NCBI GenBank assembly: GCA_022451765.1
Contig: JAKUNY010000006.1
Coordinates: 1 to 24,266 of the forward strand
Reading direction: 5' to 3'
Length of the DNA stretch: 24,266 nucleotides
Source of the DNA: Candidatus Poseidoniaceae archaeon
Lineage (GTDB): Archaea > Thermoplasmatota > Poseidoniia > Poseidoniales > Poseidoniaceae
Every line of letters begins with the position of its first letter. The first letter of the stretch is position 1. The translations under genes and the position numbers were made by a program. The notes beneath the pieces are model-generated. The model had not been told where the DNA came from. It worked only from the letters and a program-made list of their open reading frames with translations, and ran no database searches. Below, in pieces: positions 15,866 to 22,469 of the stretch.

Positions 15866-17905
15866 TCAAAGTCCGTGGATTTCCTTGGACTTATCGTGAC
15901 TCCAATGGTAACACAACCGGAGCAGGTTGAGGTAATGTCCTTGACCGTCTTTCACCATCTTCTCGTGAAGTGGCTCGTTGCTCATGAACATGTCTCCCCA
16001 GACGTTTGCGGAGGTTCCTTTTTTGCCCTTTGGTAGATCAAAGACTTCATTGGTTGTTGGTTCCAACAAGTTCTTCCAGACGATTGCTGGATTGACGGCC
16101 ATTGTTACTTCAACAATGATTTCATCTTCATTCAAACCGGTTCCGGTTTGCCAGGATTCTTCGCCCATATCAGCAAGGAATGGCAGACACAGGTCGATGA
16201 TTGACAAACCAGTCATTGGGTCAGCTCCAGTCATTTGGCCGTAGGCTTCCCTCATTCGTCCTCGGTCTGCACCGCGTGAGCCAGTAATCATGCGCAACTT
16301 ATCGATGGAAGTTGGGACAAGGAAGCGGATGTCTGTATAGTAGACCAACGCTTGCTCGCTGTTTCCGGCAGGTGCAAAAATGTGCGAGAATGGCTGAGTG
16401 CCGCTGCTTTCACCAAGCATATCCATTGGGAACAGAGTCTTGAGTGCATTCGTTGCGACGGATTGAACAACACGTCGAATAAGGCGTTCTGGGGCTGCAG
16501 ATACGTCGTTGAAGGATTCCATGTACTCATCAAGATTCAGGATGTCGTATCCACGAACAGCCAAGATTGAGTGAACGTTTGGACCGAGGATCTTGTCTCC
16601 ACCAATCATAGCCTGACTAATCCATCGAGCTCCCTTTGCAAAATCACTAGCGGTAACAAGGTCGGCATACGCCTTGTATCGTCGAGCAACCCGGTTCATG
16701 AAGTCTGCTTGGTCGAGCTTGGTGAAGACCGTAGCAGCATAGTTTGATTTCAATGCATGGTCAGCAACCTGACTCGCATTTACACAGGTCAAGAGGTTTC
16801 CTTGGTCGTGAGGATACATTAGGAGACGACGTCGCTTTGCAGCACCACCGAGAGAGCCAACCTTTGGATCGGTAAGCATGTATCCGAGACAAGCAGTAAC
16901 TTCGAAAAGTCGGGCATATTTGTCCTCATCGCTTGCGTTCTTAATCCACTCATCGAGTCCAGGCTCAATGCAGTGGAATTCAAGAGGAACCATCTCAGAA
17001 CCGGCTCCAAACATTTGGCGAACAGTGGAGGAACTCATCATCCCCATCATTGTGTAGAGGGAGGTCTTTCCTGTCGTCATGTAGACGTCGGTAATACCCT
17101 CTTCACCGAAAGAAATTCGTCGGTCAGGAAGGTTGACCAGTAGGTTGAATGAGGTAGCAGTGTCTCTGTTTCCGTCAACAGCAGGATGAATCCACGTTGT
17201 AGGCTTGGTCATGAGGTAACCACTTGCGTCTTTTCCAAATCCTGCAGGAGAGTATCGAATCCAACCCAGACGGTTGTTGAATGCAACACCCCGGTGCATT
17301 AACGAAGGATAGTAGACCTTGTCCTGTGGATCGGAATCTGGCACAACACCTCGGTGACCAAGACCCCAGAGGATTGGCTCCCATTCGGAAACGCCGTCTT
17401 CTTCACCACCAGTCCCCAGGAACGGATGGTTGCCCGAAACGGTTTCACCAGTCAACATAGATCCACCCAAACGCGCTTCGTCACCGGTTGAGCAGAAAAA
17501 GAAGGTCTGTGTCGTTACAAGTTGTTTTGGCGTCCACATGTTTGCGTTAACCACGGTCTTTTGCTTGAGGAAATCAGACAATGTACTGATTCGGCGCTCG
17601 AATTTGAAACGCTCTGATTCAATCCAAGTTGACCCAAGAATTAGATTCGTATTCAACAGCTTTGGCCGTCCAGGTCCGATGTATCGAGTACGTGGGTCGC
17701 CCTTGGTATCGTCGGTTTCATGGATTGGTTCCCAAGGACCTTGTGTTGGAATGTACTTGAGGAATTCTTCATGGTCAAACGGCATCTTTTGTGCTTCTTT
17801 GACTGCGTCTTCGACTTTATCCATCAGTTGAACATACGTTTCCGTTGGAGTAATTCGTCCACTTTCTTTGAATTGGTTATGCGATACTGCTCGGTGTTCC
17901 CACAT
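15866..17905 (-). CDS. Large unrecognised protein, 679 residues
   Basis: I do not recognise a family. The protein is soluble by inspection, with no signal peptide or membrane segment, and is rich in Met, Gly, Trp and Tyr. Notable stretches are WEPILWGLGHRGVVPDSD (near 175), a Met/Ser-rich stretch MTTGKTSLYTMMGMMSSST (about 275-295), an Arg cluster AAKRRRLLMYPHDQG, and EALVYYT-type strands near 540. Its ATG is preceded by GAGGTGA with 6-base spacing, one of the best Shine-Dalgarno sites here, which suggests high expression. The gene follows the acidic membrane protein by only 11 bp and is surely in the same operon. A peripheral complex held at the membrane by that partner is my inference. The N-terminus looks complete and no frameshift is visible. 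Confidence 0.85.
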   Translation of the reverse strand: MWEHRAVSHNQFKESGRITPTETYVQLMDKVEDAVKEAQKMPFDHEEFLKYIPTQGPWEPIHETDDTKGDPRTRYIGPGRPKLLNTNLILGSTWIESERFKFERRISTLSDFLKQKTVVNANMWTPKQLVTTQTFFFCSTGDEARLGGSMLTGETVSGNHPFLGTGGEEDGVSEWEPILWGLGHRGVVPDSDPQDKVYYPSLMHRGVAFNNRLGWIRYSPAGFGKDASGYLMTKPTTWIHPAVDGNRDTATSFNLLVNLPDRRISFGEEGITDVYMTTGKTSLYTMMGMMSSSTVRQMFGAGSEMVPLEFHCIEPGLDEWIKNASDEDKYARLFEVTACLGYMLTDPKVGSLGGAAKRRRLLMYPHDQGNLLTCVNASQVADHALKSNYAATVFTKLDQADFMNRVARRYKAYADLVTASDFAKGARWISQAMIGGDKILGPNVHSILAVRGYDILNLDEYMESFNDVSAAPERLIRRVVQSVATNALKTLFPMDMLGESSGTQPFSHIFAPAGNSEQALVYYTDIRFLVPTSIDKLRMITGSRGADRGRMREAYGQMTGADPMTGLSIIDLCLPFLADMGEESWQTGTGLNEDEIIVEVTMAVNPAIVWKNLLEPTTNEVFDLPKGKKGTSANVWGDMFMSNEPLHEKMVKDGQGHYLNLLRLCYHWSHDKSKEIHGL

Positions 17906-17916
17906 ATTTTTTCACC

Positions 17917-18471
17917 TCAAAATTTCCTCTTTTTTACAGGAGTTTTTTCCTCTTCTTCCGGCGACTCATCGTCCTCAGACTGGTCGCCTTCGACCTCAGG
18001 CACTTCATCTCCTTCTTCAAGGCTACCCCCGACATCGACTTCTTCATCATCTACATCTTCATTGCTGATTTCTACTTCAACATCATCCAAATCGTCTTCT
18101 TCATCAGTTTCATCAGAGCCGATATCTTCCATCATATCATCAACGACTTCATCGATTTCTTCATCTTCTTCAGGCATTGATTCGCTGACATCTTCCGCCT
18201 CATGTTTTGGAAGTAGAAGTTGGAGAACGACTCCAAACGTACCAGCGACTGCACCAAAACCAACAATTACGCCATTGTTGATGCGCTGAGTATCATCTGG
18301 ATCCTCGTTGGTTTCCATACCAGTGACAGGAGGAATCTCGTTACCAACAACATTCGTAACGATTTCTACACTTGCCCATGCAGCAAAAATAAGCAAAAGA
18401 ACAGAAAGTAGTTTTGCGGTGGAGGCATTCTCTTTAACCCAGCTTGCAAGGGGCGATTGACCATCTTCCAT
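17917..18471 (-). CDS. Two-helix membrane protein with highly acidic C-terminal tail
   Basis: Two hydrophobic helices are visible, LLSVLLLIFAAWASVEIV (near residue 22) and GVIVGFGAVAGTFGVVLQLLL (near 67), with an ordinary loop between them. The last 90 or so residues are almost all Asp, Glu, Ser and Val and end in the basic motif PVKKRKF. The tail is probably disordered and cytoplasmic and could bind a basic protein or cations. The ATG at 18471 is preferred over 18495: it has GAGG seven bases upstream, and the TATA-like box at 18508-18515 lies too close to 18495 for a transcript covering that start. The 679-residue gene follows after 11 bp. I know no function for this family. Confidence 0.82.
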   Translation of the reverse strand: MEDGQSPLASWVKENASTAKLLSVLLLIFAAWASVEIVTNVVGNEIPPVTGMETNEDPDDTQRINNGVIVGFGAVAGTFGVVLQLLLPKHEAEDVSESMPEEDEEIDEVVDDMMEDIGSDETDEEDDLDDVEVEISNEDVDDEEVDVGGSLEEGDEVPEVEGDQSEDDESPEEEEKTPVKKRKF

Positions 18472-18507
18472 GCTTCCGCCTCGCGACGTTTGCATATAAC
18501 TTGTGTG

Positions 18508-18515
18508 CTATAAAG
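18508..18515 (-). promoter_or_regulatory. TATA-like box upstream of the acidic membrane protein operon
   Basis: CTTTATAG read on the minus strand, in the 41 bp gap between this operon and the M28 peptidase gene. Archaeal TATA boxes lie about 25 bases before the transcription start, which puts the start near 18485, just upstream of the preferred ATG at 18471. This is consistent with that ATG being the real start. Confidence 0.4.
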
Positions 18516-18535
18516 AAGAGAAAAAATTCCGTTCG

Positions 18536-20305
18536 TCAGGCATCCAAGTATGCGTTCCTAATAGGGTCCTGGTCCAAATGGAAGAATGAGAATGTTGCCC
18601 ACCATGTAATTGTGTCAAGTGCATCCACGAGGTTGCTGGTTCCACTTCGCTCCTCACCGTAATCCTTGCCAGTGGTGTCCATCCAATCGATCATCTCGTC
18701 AACCGTATCACATGTTTGATGATAACACCAATATCCGTCTACGAGACCACCGAATCCCATCGTTACGGTCCCTAAGTTGTCTTGGAAGGTTGCGTGATCT
18801 GAGCGGGCAGTTGTATCTTCATACACAATAATTTCTGGTCGGTCTTTCGCCATCCAATCATCAACCTTCCATGTTTCAGCATCGTATCCTTCACCCAACA
18901 AAGGAGACATTTGTTCCTCAACTCCGATAGCATCAGAACCAATCCACATTGCAAGACCAACCATTCCTGGTTGATTCATAACATCATGGTCAAGGCTTGG
19001 GCCGATGTAAACGCGCATGGGCCAAACTTCCTCATCTTTCGGGTAACCATCTGGGTCAACTTGGGGCTCAGGATCACAGTTCCCTTCACCTCCACCGTGC
19101 CCATCTCCACATGGCGCACCACCCCCACCGGGCCAGTTTACACCGGCCATATCGAGATTGACATAATTTGTAACCTCAACATTCGGATTGTCTTCTCTCA
19201 CCCAGTAATCGGTCCAGAAATCGCTACCACGTTTCCCACCTTCTTCTCCAGACCACAGACAAAACACCATTGTGTTTCGAGTGTTGTAGTCGGCCATCGC
19301 TTCAGCTACGGTCAGAACCATACTGGTTCCTGCGGTATTGTCGTAAGCACCGACTCGAGTTCCGTAGGTTCTACCGAAGATGTGAGGGTCGAGCATACCA
19401 CCGTTAATTGGTGGTGCGATGTCAAAGTGAGCGCCAAAAACCATCCATTTATCGCGATCAATCTCTCCCCAACGGTACCCACATATGTTGTACGCTTCTG
19501 GATTTTGTGCCCCTGTCATCAACGAATCGTAAACAAACCGTTGTACTATCACCTCTAGTCCAAAGTTTTCCATCGTTTGTATGAGATACTGCGCCGCATC
19601 TTCGTAGGCTGCATTCCCCTGTCCTGCCCAACGATCGAGGTAGCCTACCGCCCCATCCGCTGCATCTGTCGGGTCGAGGGTCTCGTCTGACATGACGTTG
19701 ATGTAATTGAAAACGGTCCTTCCATCAACAAGACCGGTGGAATGCCGACCTCCTTCGGATTCAGCAAAACCGGGTGCTTGTGGACGTTCGATTGTGAGTA
19801 GGATTGGTGTCGCCGCACCACCGTTCGAAAGGGTTGTATTGACGGTGTCAATTGAATTGTTCATACCAGTAATACGCGAGACACCTTGCCCGGATTCGGC
19901 TTCAAAACCTCCACGCTCCCACCACGTTTTCCAAGACTCATCGATTGAACGGACTGGCCAACTTTCGCGTCCATATTCACCAAGTAAAACGACTGCTGTG
20001 TCCGTTCGAGGCGGCGCAAGCACGGTGAGTAGAACACTCTCACCAGCTTTCAAATCAATCACGGTTGAATTTTGGACGAACTGCGTGTCAGTATTGAGGA
20101 TAAGGTAAGGAATGTATGCGGAGAGATCTCTATCAGCGGCGATTGTTAATCCTTGAAAGACGCCCCCGATTAATGTCTCTGGAGTGATGGTAACGTCGCC
20201 TGTACCGACCCTTGAGTCTTCACCTGTTTCACCAAAGCAACCAGCTAGGGGAGCGAGCATCATAATGCAGACCAGTCCGAGTGCCCTACGTGCATCTCTC
20301 CCCAT
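18536..20305 (-). CDS. Secreted M28-family zinc aminopeptidase lipoprotein
   Basis: A 589-residue exported peptidase. The signal peptide ends in the lipobox APLAGC (Cys23), so it should be lipid-anchored on the outer face. The M28 zinc set is visible: His293 (FGAHFD), bridging Asp322 (GAYDNTAGTS), catalytic Glu354 and metal Glu355 (WSGEEGG), Asp385 (NLDMAG) and His529 (YHQTCDT). About 190 residues precede the peptidase core and look like a beta-rich domain. After NLDMAG there is a Gly/Cys-rich insertion of about 35 residues (GGGGAPCGDGHGGGEGNC, then DPDGYPKDEE) that may bind calcium or hold a disulfide. It likely digests peptides taken up by a heterotrophic cell. Its first 26 codons and promoter are duplicated at 21211-21288. 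Confidence 0.92.
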   Translation of the reverse strand: MGRDARRALGLVCIMMLAPLAGCFGETGEDSRVGTGDVTITPETLIGGVFQGLTIAADRDLSAYIPYLILNTDTQFVQNSTVIDLKAGESVLLTVLAPPRTDTAVVLLGEYGRESWPVRSIDESWKTWWERGGFEAESGQGVSRITGMNNSIDTVNTTLSNGGAATPILLTIERPQAPGFAESEGGRHSTGLVDGRTVFNYINVMSDETLDPTDAADGAVGYLDRWAGQGNAAYEDAAQYLIQTMENFGLEVIVQRFVYDSLMTGAQNPEAYNICGYRWGEIDRDKWMVFGAHFDIAPPINGGMLDPHIFGRTYGTRVGAYDNTAGTSMVLTVAEAMADYNTRNTMVFCLWSGEEGGKRGSDFWTDYWVREDNPNVEVTNYVNLDMAGVNWPGGGGAPCGDGHGGGEGNCDPEPQVDPDGYPKDEEVWPMRVYIGPSLDHDVMNQPGMVGLAMWIGSDAIGVEEQMSPLLGEGYDAETWKVDDWMAKDRPEIIVYEDTTARSDHATFQDNLGTVTMGFGGLVDGYWCYHQTCDTVDEMIDWMDTTGKDYGEERSGTSNLVDALDTITWWATFSFFHLDQDPIRNAYLDA

Positions 20306-20440
20306 GAATCAATGCAAACCCTCTCTCTATCTCAATTCTTTGCATAAATAAGGACATGAGAATGTTGAATTGTAGGAATGTCTAAATTTACGTTGGAGTG
20401 AAATCGAACATGGCGAATAGGGCACCCACAGAGCCACCAA
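20226..20440. repeat. Cassette repeat, copy 1: M28 5' end, divergent promoter, leader of membrane gene
   Basis: About 215 bp with roughly 80% identity (my alignment by eye) to 21209-21420. It contains codons 1-26 of the M28 peptidase gene (minus strand), the divergent promoter, and the first ten or so codons of the downstream membrane-protein gene (plus strand). The sequence TGCATCTCTCCCCATGAATC is identical in both copies. It is a direct repeat, with the next copy 983 bp away. Confidence 0.85.
20342..20350 (+). promoter_or_regulatory. Conserved TATA-like element, cassette 1
   Basis: GCATAAATA is conserved in both cassette copies and lies exactly 60 bp before the membrane-gene ATG in each. 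Read the other way (TTATTTATGC) it could also serve the divergent M28 gene starting at 20305. Conservation at fixed spacing is the main evidence. Confidence 0.45.
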
Positions 20441-21111
20441 AATCCATCATCATTTCAGAAGAATTGTCTTCAATCGAACTCAACAACAGCAAAGCAAATT
20501 CTTCACTTGAAATCCCTCAGACTGATCCAAAGGAAGCAATTGGAATTATCGGGGCGGGGCTGATTCTCATGCTTCTTGCAACAACAGTTCCTACCTGGCT
20601 GACAACAGAAGCAACAATCGATCGCTTTGGTGATAATGAACAAGAAGCGCTGATAGGTTTCAGACACATCACTCTTGAGGATTGTGAGTATAGCTTTTGT
20701 TCAGAATCCAATCGACAGAGCAGTGCAGCATTGTACAAATCATGCTACGACCAGTTTATGGGGGAGAGTGGAGGAGATGAATGGTATGTGGATAACATAT
20801 GTGATACGTGGAGGGAACTAAAATTTGCAGGGAATGCAGCGACCGTCTCTCTCCTTTCTGCACTTCTCATGTTCGTTTATCCAATTATAAAATTCAAGAA
20901 ATTAGATGAGATTCTCTCCAATAAACAATCACATTCGTTAATGTTCATCGCAGGCATCATGGTTCCGTTCTCATTCGTGGTATGGTTCATGTTTATCCCG
21001 GGCGAACTGAAGGGTGGAGCAACCTTTGGTCTTGGAGGTTGGATTGCCACACTGTCATCGATTCTCTCCGTAGTTGGTGCAGTAAAACTTCACCGTTCTG
21101 CCGATAAGTGA
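20410..21111 (+). CDS. Four-helix membrane protein with a Cys-containing external loop (cassette 1 cargo)
   Basis: A 233-residue protein, unrecognised. The leader MANRAPTEPPKSIII is shared with the gene at 21391. Then come a hydrophilic stretch, TM1 (IGIIGAGLILMLLATTVPTW), a loop of about 75 residues with four Cys (EDCEYSFC, KSCYDQ and NICDTW), and three more TM segments (near 141-160, 176-196 and 205-226). One long loop between TM1 and TM2 gives a claudin- or tetraspanin-like layout, with two possible disulfides if the loop is outside; this is topology only, not homology. The ATG at 20410 is chosen because the paralogous leader starts there; a GTG at 20398 is in frame. The body bears no visible similarity to the second cassette's protein. 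Confidence 0.8.
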   Translation: MANRAPTEPPKSIIISEELSSIELNNSKANSSLEIPQTDPKEAIGIIGAGLILMLLATTVPTWLTTEATIDRFGDNEQEALIGFRHITLEDCEYSFCSESNRQSSAALYKSCYDQFMGESGGDEWYVDNICDTWRELKFAGNAATVSLLSALLMFVYPIIKFKKLDEILSNKQSHSLMFIAGIMVPFSFVVWFMFIPGELKGGATFGLGGWIATLSSILSVVGAVKLHRSADK

Positions 21112-21146
21112 CGGCCTTTAGCAAGCGTTGTTGAAAATCACATCAG

Positions 21147-21208
21147 CATCTCAGAACCATTTGGATTCAAGATAATTACCAAATAGGTCGCCGATGAACA
21201 TCGTCACC
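21147..21208. repeat. Truncated copy of the VOC gene 3' end
   Basis: About 62 bp aligns without gaps, at roughly 78% identity by eye, to 21968-22029, the sequence encoding the C-terminal part of the VOC protein. The stretch GATGAACATCGTC is identical in both. The copy stops abruptly where M28-derived sequence begins, and marks the junction of a tandem duplication. Confidence 0.8.
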
Positions 21209-21288
21209 GTTTCACCAAAACAACCCGTTAGTGGAGCGTTCATCATGATACAGACCAGTCCTTGTGCCCTGCGTGCATCTCTCCCCAT
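21151..21288 (-). CDS. Chimeric small ORF: M28 signal peptide fused in frame to VOC C-terminus (duplication remnant)
   Basis: A 45-codon ORF formed at the duplication junction. Residues 1-27 (MGRDARRAQGLVCIMMNAPL then TGCFGET) match the M28 lipoprotein N-terminus with L9Q, L17N and A21T changes. Residues 28-45 (VTMFIGDLFGNYLESKWF) match the VOC C-terminus (TMFIVDPSGNHLEFKSF) in the same frame, followed by TGA. The lipobox-like LTGC is kept, as is the upstream TATA-like element. Either it is a dead remnant or it encodes a tiny lipoprotein; the polar changes in the hydrophobic core suggest relaxed constraint and favour a remnant. Confidence 0.45.
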   Translation of the reverse strand: MGRDARRAQGLVCIMMNAPLTGCFGETVTMFIGDLFGNYLESKWF

Positions 21289-21420
21289 GAATCAATGCAT
21301 ACCCTCTTTATCTCGATTCCTTGCATAAATAATAAGTTGAGAATATTAAATTGCAGGAATGTCTAAATTGATTTTGAAGCCAATATGGACATGGCGAACG
21401 GGCCATCATCAGAGCCACCA
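21209..21420. repeat. Cassette repeat, copy 2: M28 5' fragment, divergent promoter, leader of second membrane gene
   Basis: Direct repeat of 20226-20440 at about 80% identity by eye. The M28 part is cut after 26 codons, where it joins VOC-derived sequence. The promoter and the leader codons of the downstream membrane gene are kept. Together with copy 1 it frames the gene 20410-21111. Confidence 0.85.
21323..21331 (+). promoter_or_regulatory. Conserved TATA-like element, cassette 2
   Basis: GCATAAATA, identical to the element at 20342-20350 and again 60 bp before the membrane-gene ATG (21391). The downstream block GGAATGTCTAAATT is also kept in both copies and may contain the transcription start. 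Confidence 0.45.
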
Positions 21421-21996
21421 GGTTCAGTCATTATTCTCACAGGTGAAGGCCGAGATCAAAATGAAGAAGGGGTAAACCTCTCTGAACCAGTCAAAAATTA
21501 TCTCCGTATCCGTTCCGAAAAACCAGATAATAGAGGGAATATCCTTGGCGGAGTATTTTTTATTATTCCCGCTCTTATTCCAATATTTACGAACGATGTT
21601 TTTGAGATAATCCCGATATGTTGCCTTTTCTATCTCGTAAGCGCAACATTGATTGTAAACCACGGAATCGTGATGAGAAATTGGACGGAAAGGATGAATC
21701 AAGCCAGAAAAACGATCGAAACCACAGAGAAAATACCTTGTCCAACATTACCCCAATGGCCACAAATAGCAGGAGCTGTTTCAATGATTGCAGGCCTCAT
21801 CGCTTCAGATTACGATGGGATATTTCTACCACTTGGAATAATCGTAGGGTGTGGATTCTTCGCTTATTCCTCATGGGTCGTAATACAGAAGAACAAAGGA
21901 TTTGATCAGGCTGTTAATACTCTCGTCAATGAGTCCAATCACCAATCGGAATCGAATATTGCGCTCTCATCTTTGAACGATTTGAATTCAAGATGA
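21391..21996 (+). CDS. Four-helix membrane protein (cassette 2 cargo)
   Basis: A 201-residue protein, unrecognised. It opens MANGPSSEPPGSVII, matching the leader of the gene at 20410 (MAN....EPP.S.II), then diverges completely. Two TM segments close together (ILGGVFFIIPALIPIF and IIPICCLFYLVSATLIV) are followed by a basic amphipathic stretch (MRNWTERMNQARKTIE) and two more TM segments (near 124-139 and 143-166). There is no long Cys loop. The last 19 or so codons are antisense to the VOC gene 3' end (58 bp overlap), so the C-terminal tail may have been acquired with the flank. The ATG at 21391 is preferred over 21385 by comparison with the paralogous leader. Confidence 0.78.
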   Translation: MANGPSSEPPGSVIILTGEGRDQNEEGVNLSEPVKNYLRIRSEKPDNRGNILGGVFFIIPALIPIFTNDVFEIIPICCLFYLVSATLIVNHGIVMRNWTERMNQARKTIETTEKIPCPTLPQWPQIAGAVSMIAGLIASDYDGIFLPLGIIVGCGFFAYSSWVVIQKNKGFDQAVNTLVNESNHQSESNIALSSLNDLNSR

Positions 21997-22469
21997 TTAC
22001 CAGATGGGTCAACGATGAACATCGTCGCCTGTGACCCTGGTTGATCTTCGTACCGGGTGTAGGGACCTATAACAAATTCAACACCATCTTTGTTGAGTTT
22101 ATCCTTTAATTGGTGCCAATCATCCCATTCCATGACAATCCCAAAATGCATTGCAGGAATATCTCTTCCATCAACAGGATTTGTTGACATATTGGGCATC
22201 TGCGGAACCAAATGCGCTACAATTTGATGCCCAAAAAACTTGAAAACGCACGACTCTTGTTTTTCTCGTCCTGTCGTACACCCAAGGGTATCAACATAGA
22301 ATTGTTTGGCCTTTTCTAAATTGTCAACAGGGAACGCTAGATGAAACGGCCTGAGTTTTTTTGGTGGAGAGTAGTCCGTACCACAACTTCGACAGACGTC
22401 GTTTTCATCCCAGTCGCATTGGCGAATGCATCCGGACAGATCATCACTTCCACTTGACTGAACAGCCAA
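21939..22469 (-). CDS. VOC-fold (glyoxalase/dioxygenase superfamily) protein with DUF1289-like Cys motif
   Basis: The C-terminal 130 or so residues are a VOC domain with paired beta-alpha-beta-beta-beta units: FHLAFPVDNLEKAKQFYVDT, MHFGIVMEWDDW and DPSGNHLEFKSF carry the usual metal ligands His, His and Glu. Before it lies GCIRQCDWDENDVCRSCG, whose C-x3-C-x7-C-x2-C spacing matches DUF1289 proteins, probably a small metal site. Substrate unknown. The start is unclear: the Cys motif begins within a few codons of the redoxin stop at 22444 and no in-frame ATG lies between them. TTG 22469 is used here; ATGs at 22517 and 22526 lie deeper inside the redoxin gene. The 3' end overlaps a convergent membrane gene, and a piece of it is duplicated at 21147-21208. 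Confidence 0.82.
   Translation of the reverse strand: MAVQSSGSDDLSGCIRQCDWDENDVCRSCGTDYSPPKKLRPFHLAFPVDNLEKAKQFYVDTLGCTTGREKQESCVFKFFGHQIVAHLVPQMPNMSTNPVDGRDIPAMHFGIVMEWDDWHQLKDKLNKDGVEFVIGPYTRYEDQPGSQATMFIVDPSGNHLEFKSFKDESAIFDSDW

Noticed and set aside
17040..17085. GKTS in the 679-residue protein as a P-loop
   Set aside because: The residue five before the GK is not Gly or Ala, and no hydrophobic strand-D Walker B partner is seen, so it does not meet the Walker A pattern.
17720..18289. Plus-strand Ser-rich ORF of 189 codons
   Set aside because: It is antisense to the acidic tail of the membrane protein: Asp/Glu codons read backwards give Ser-rich sequence. No start signal and no family resemblance.
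18911..19558. Plus-strand ORF of 215 codons
   Set aside because: Entirely antisense to the M28 peptidase, whose zinc motifs fix the real frame.
21200..21420. Insertion sequence at the cassette repeats
   Set aside because: The repeats contain gene ends and a promoter; there is no transposase, no terminal inverted repeat and no target duplication.
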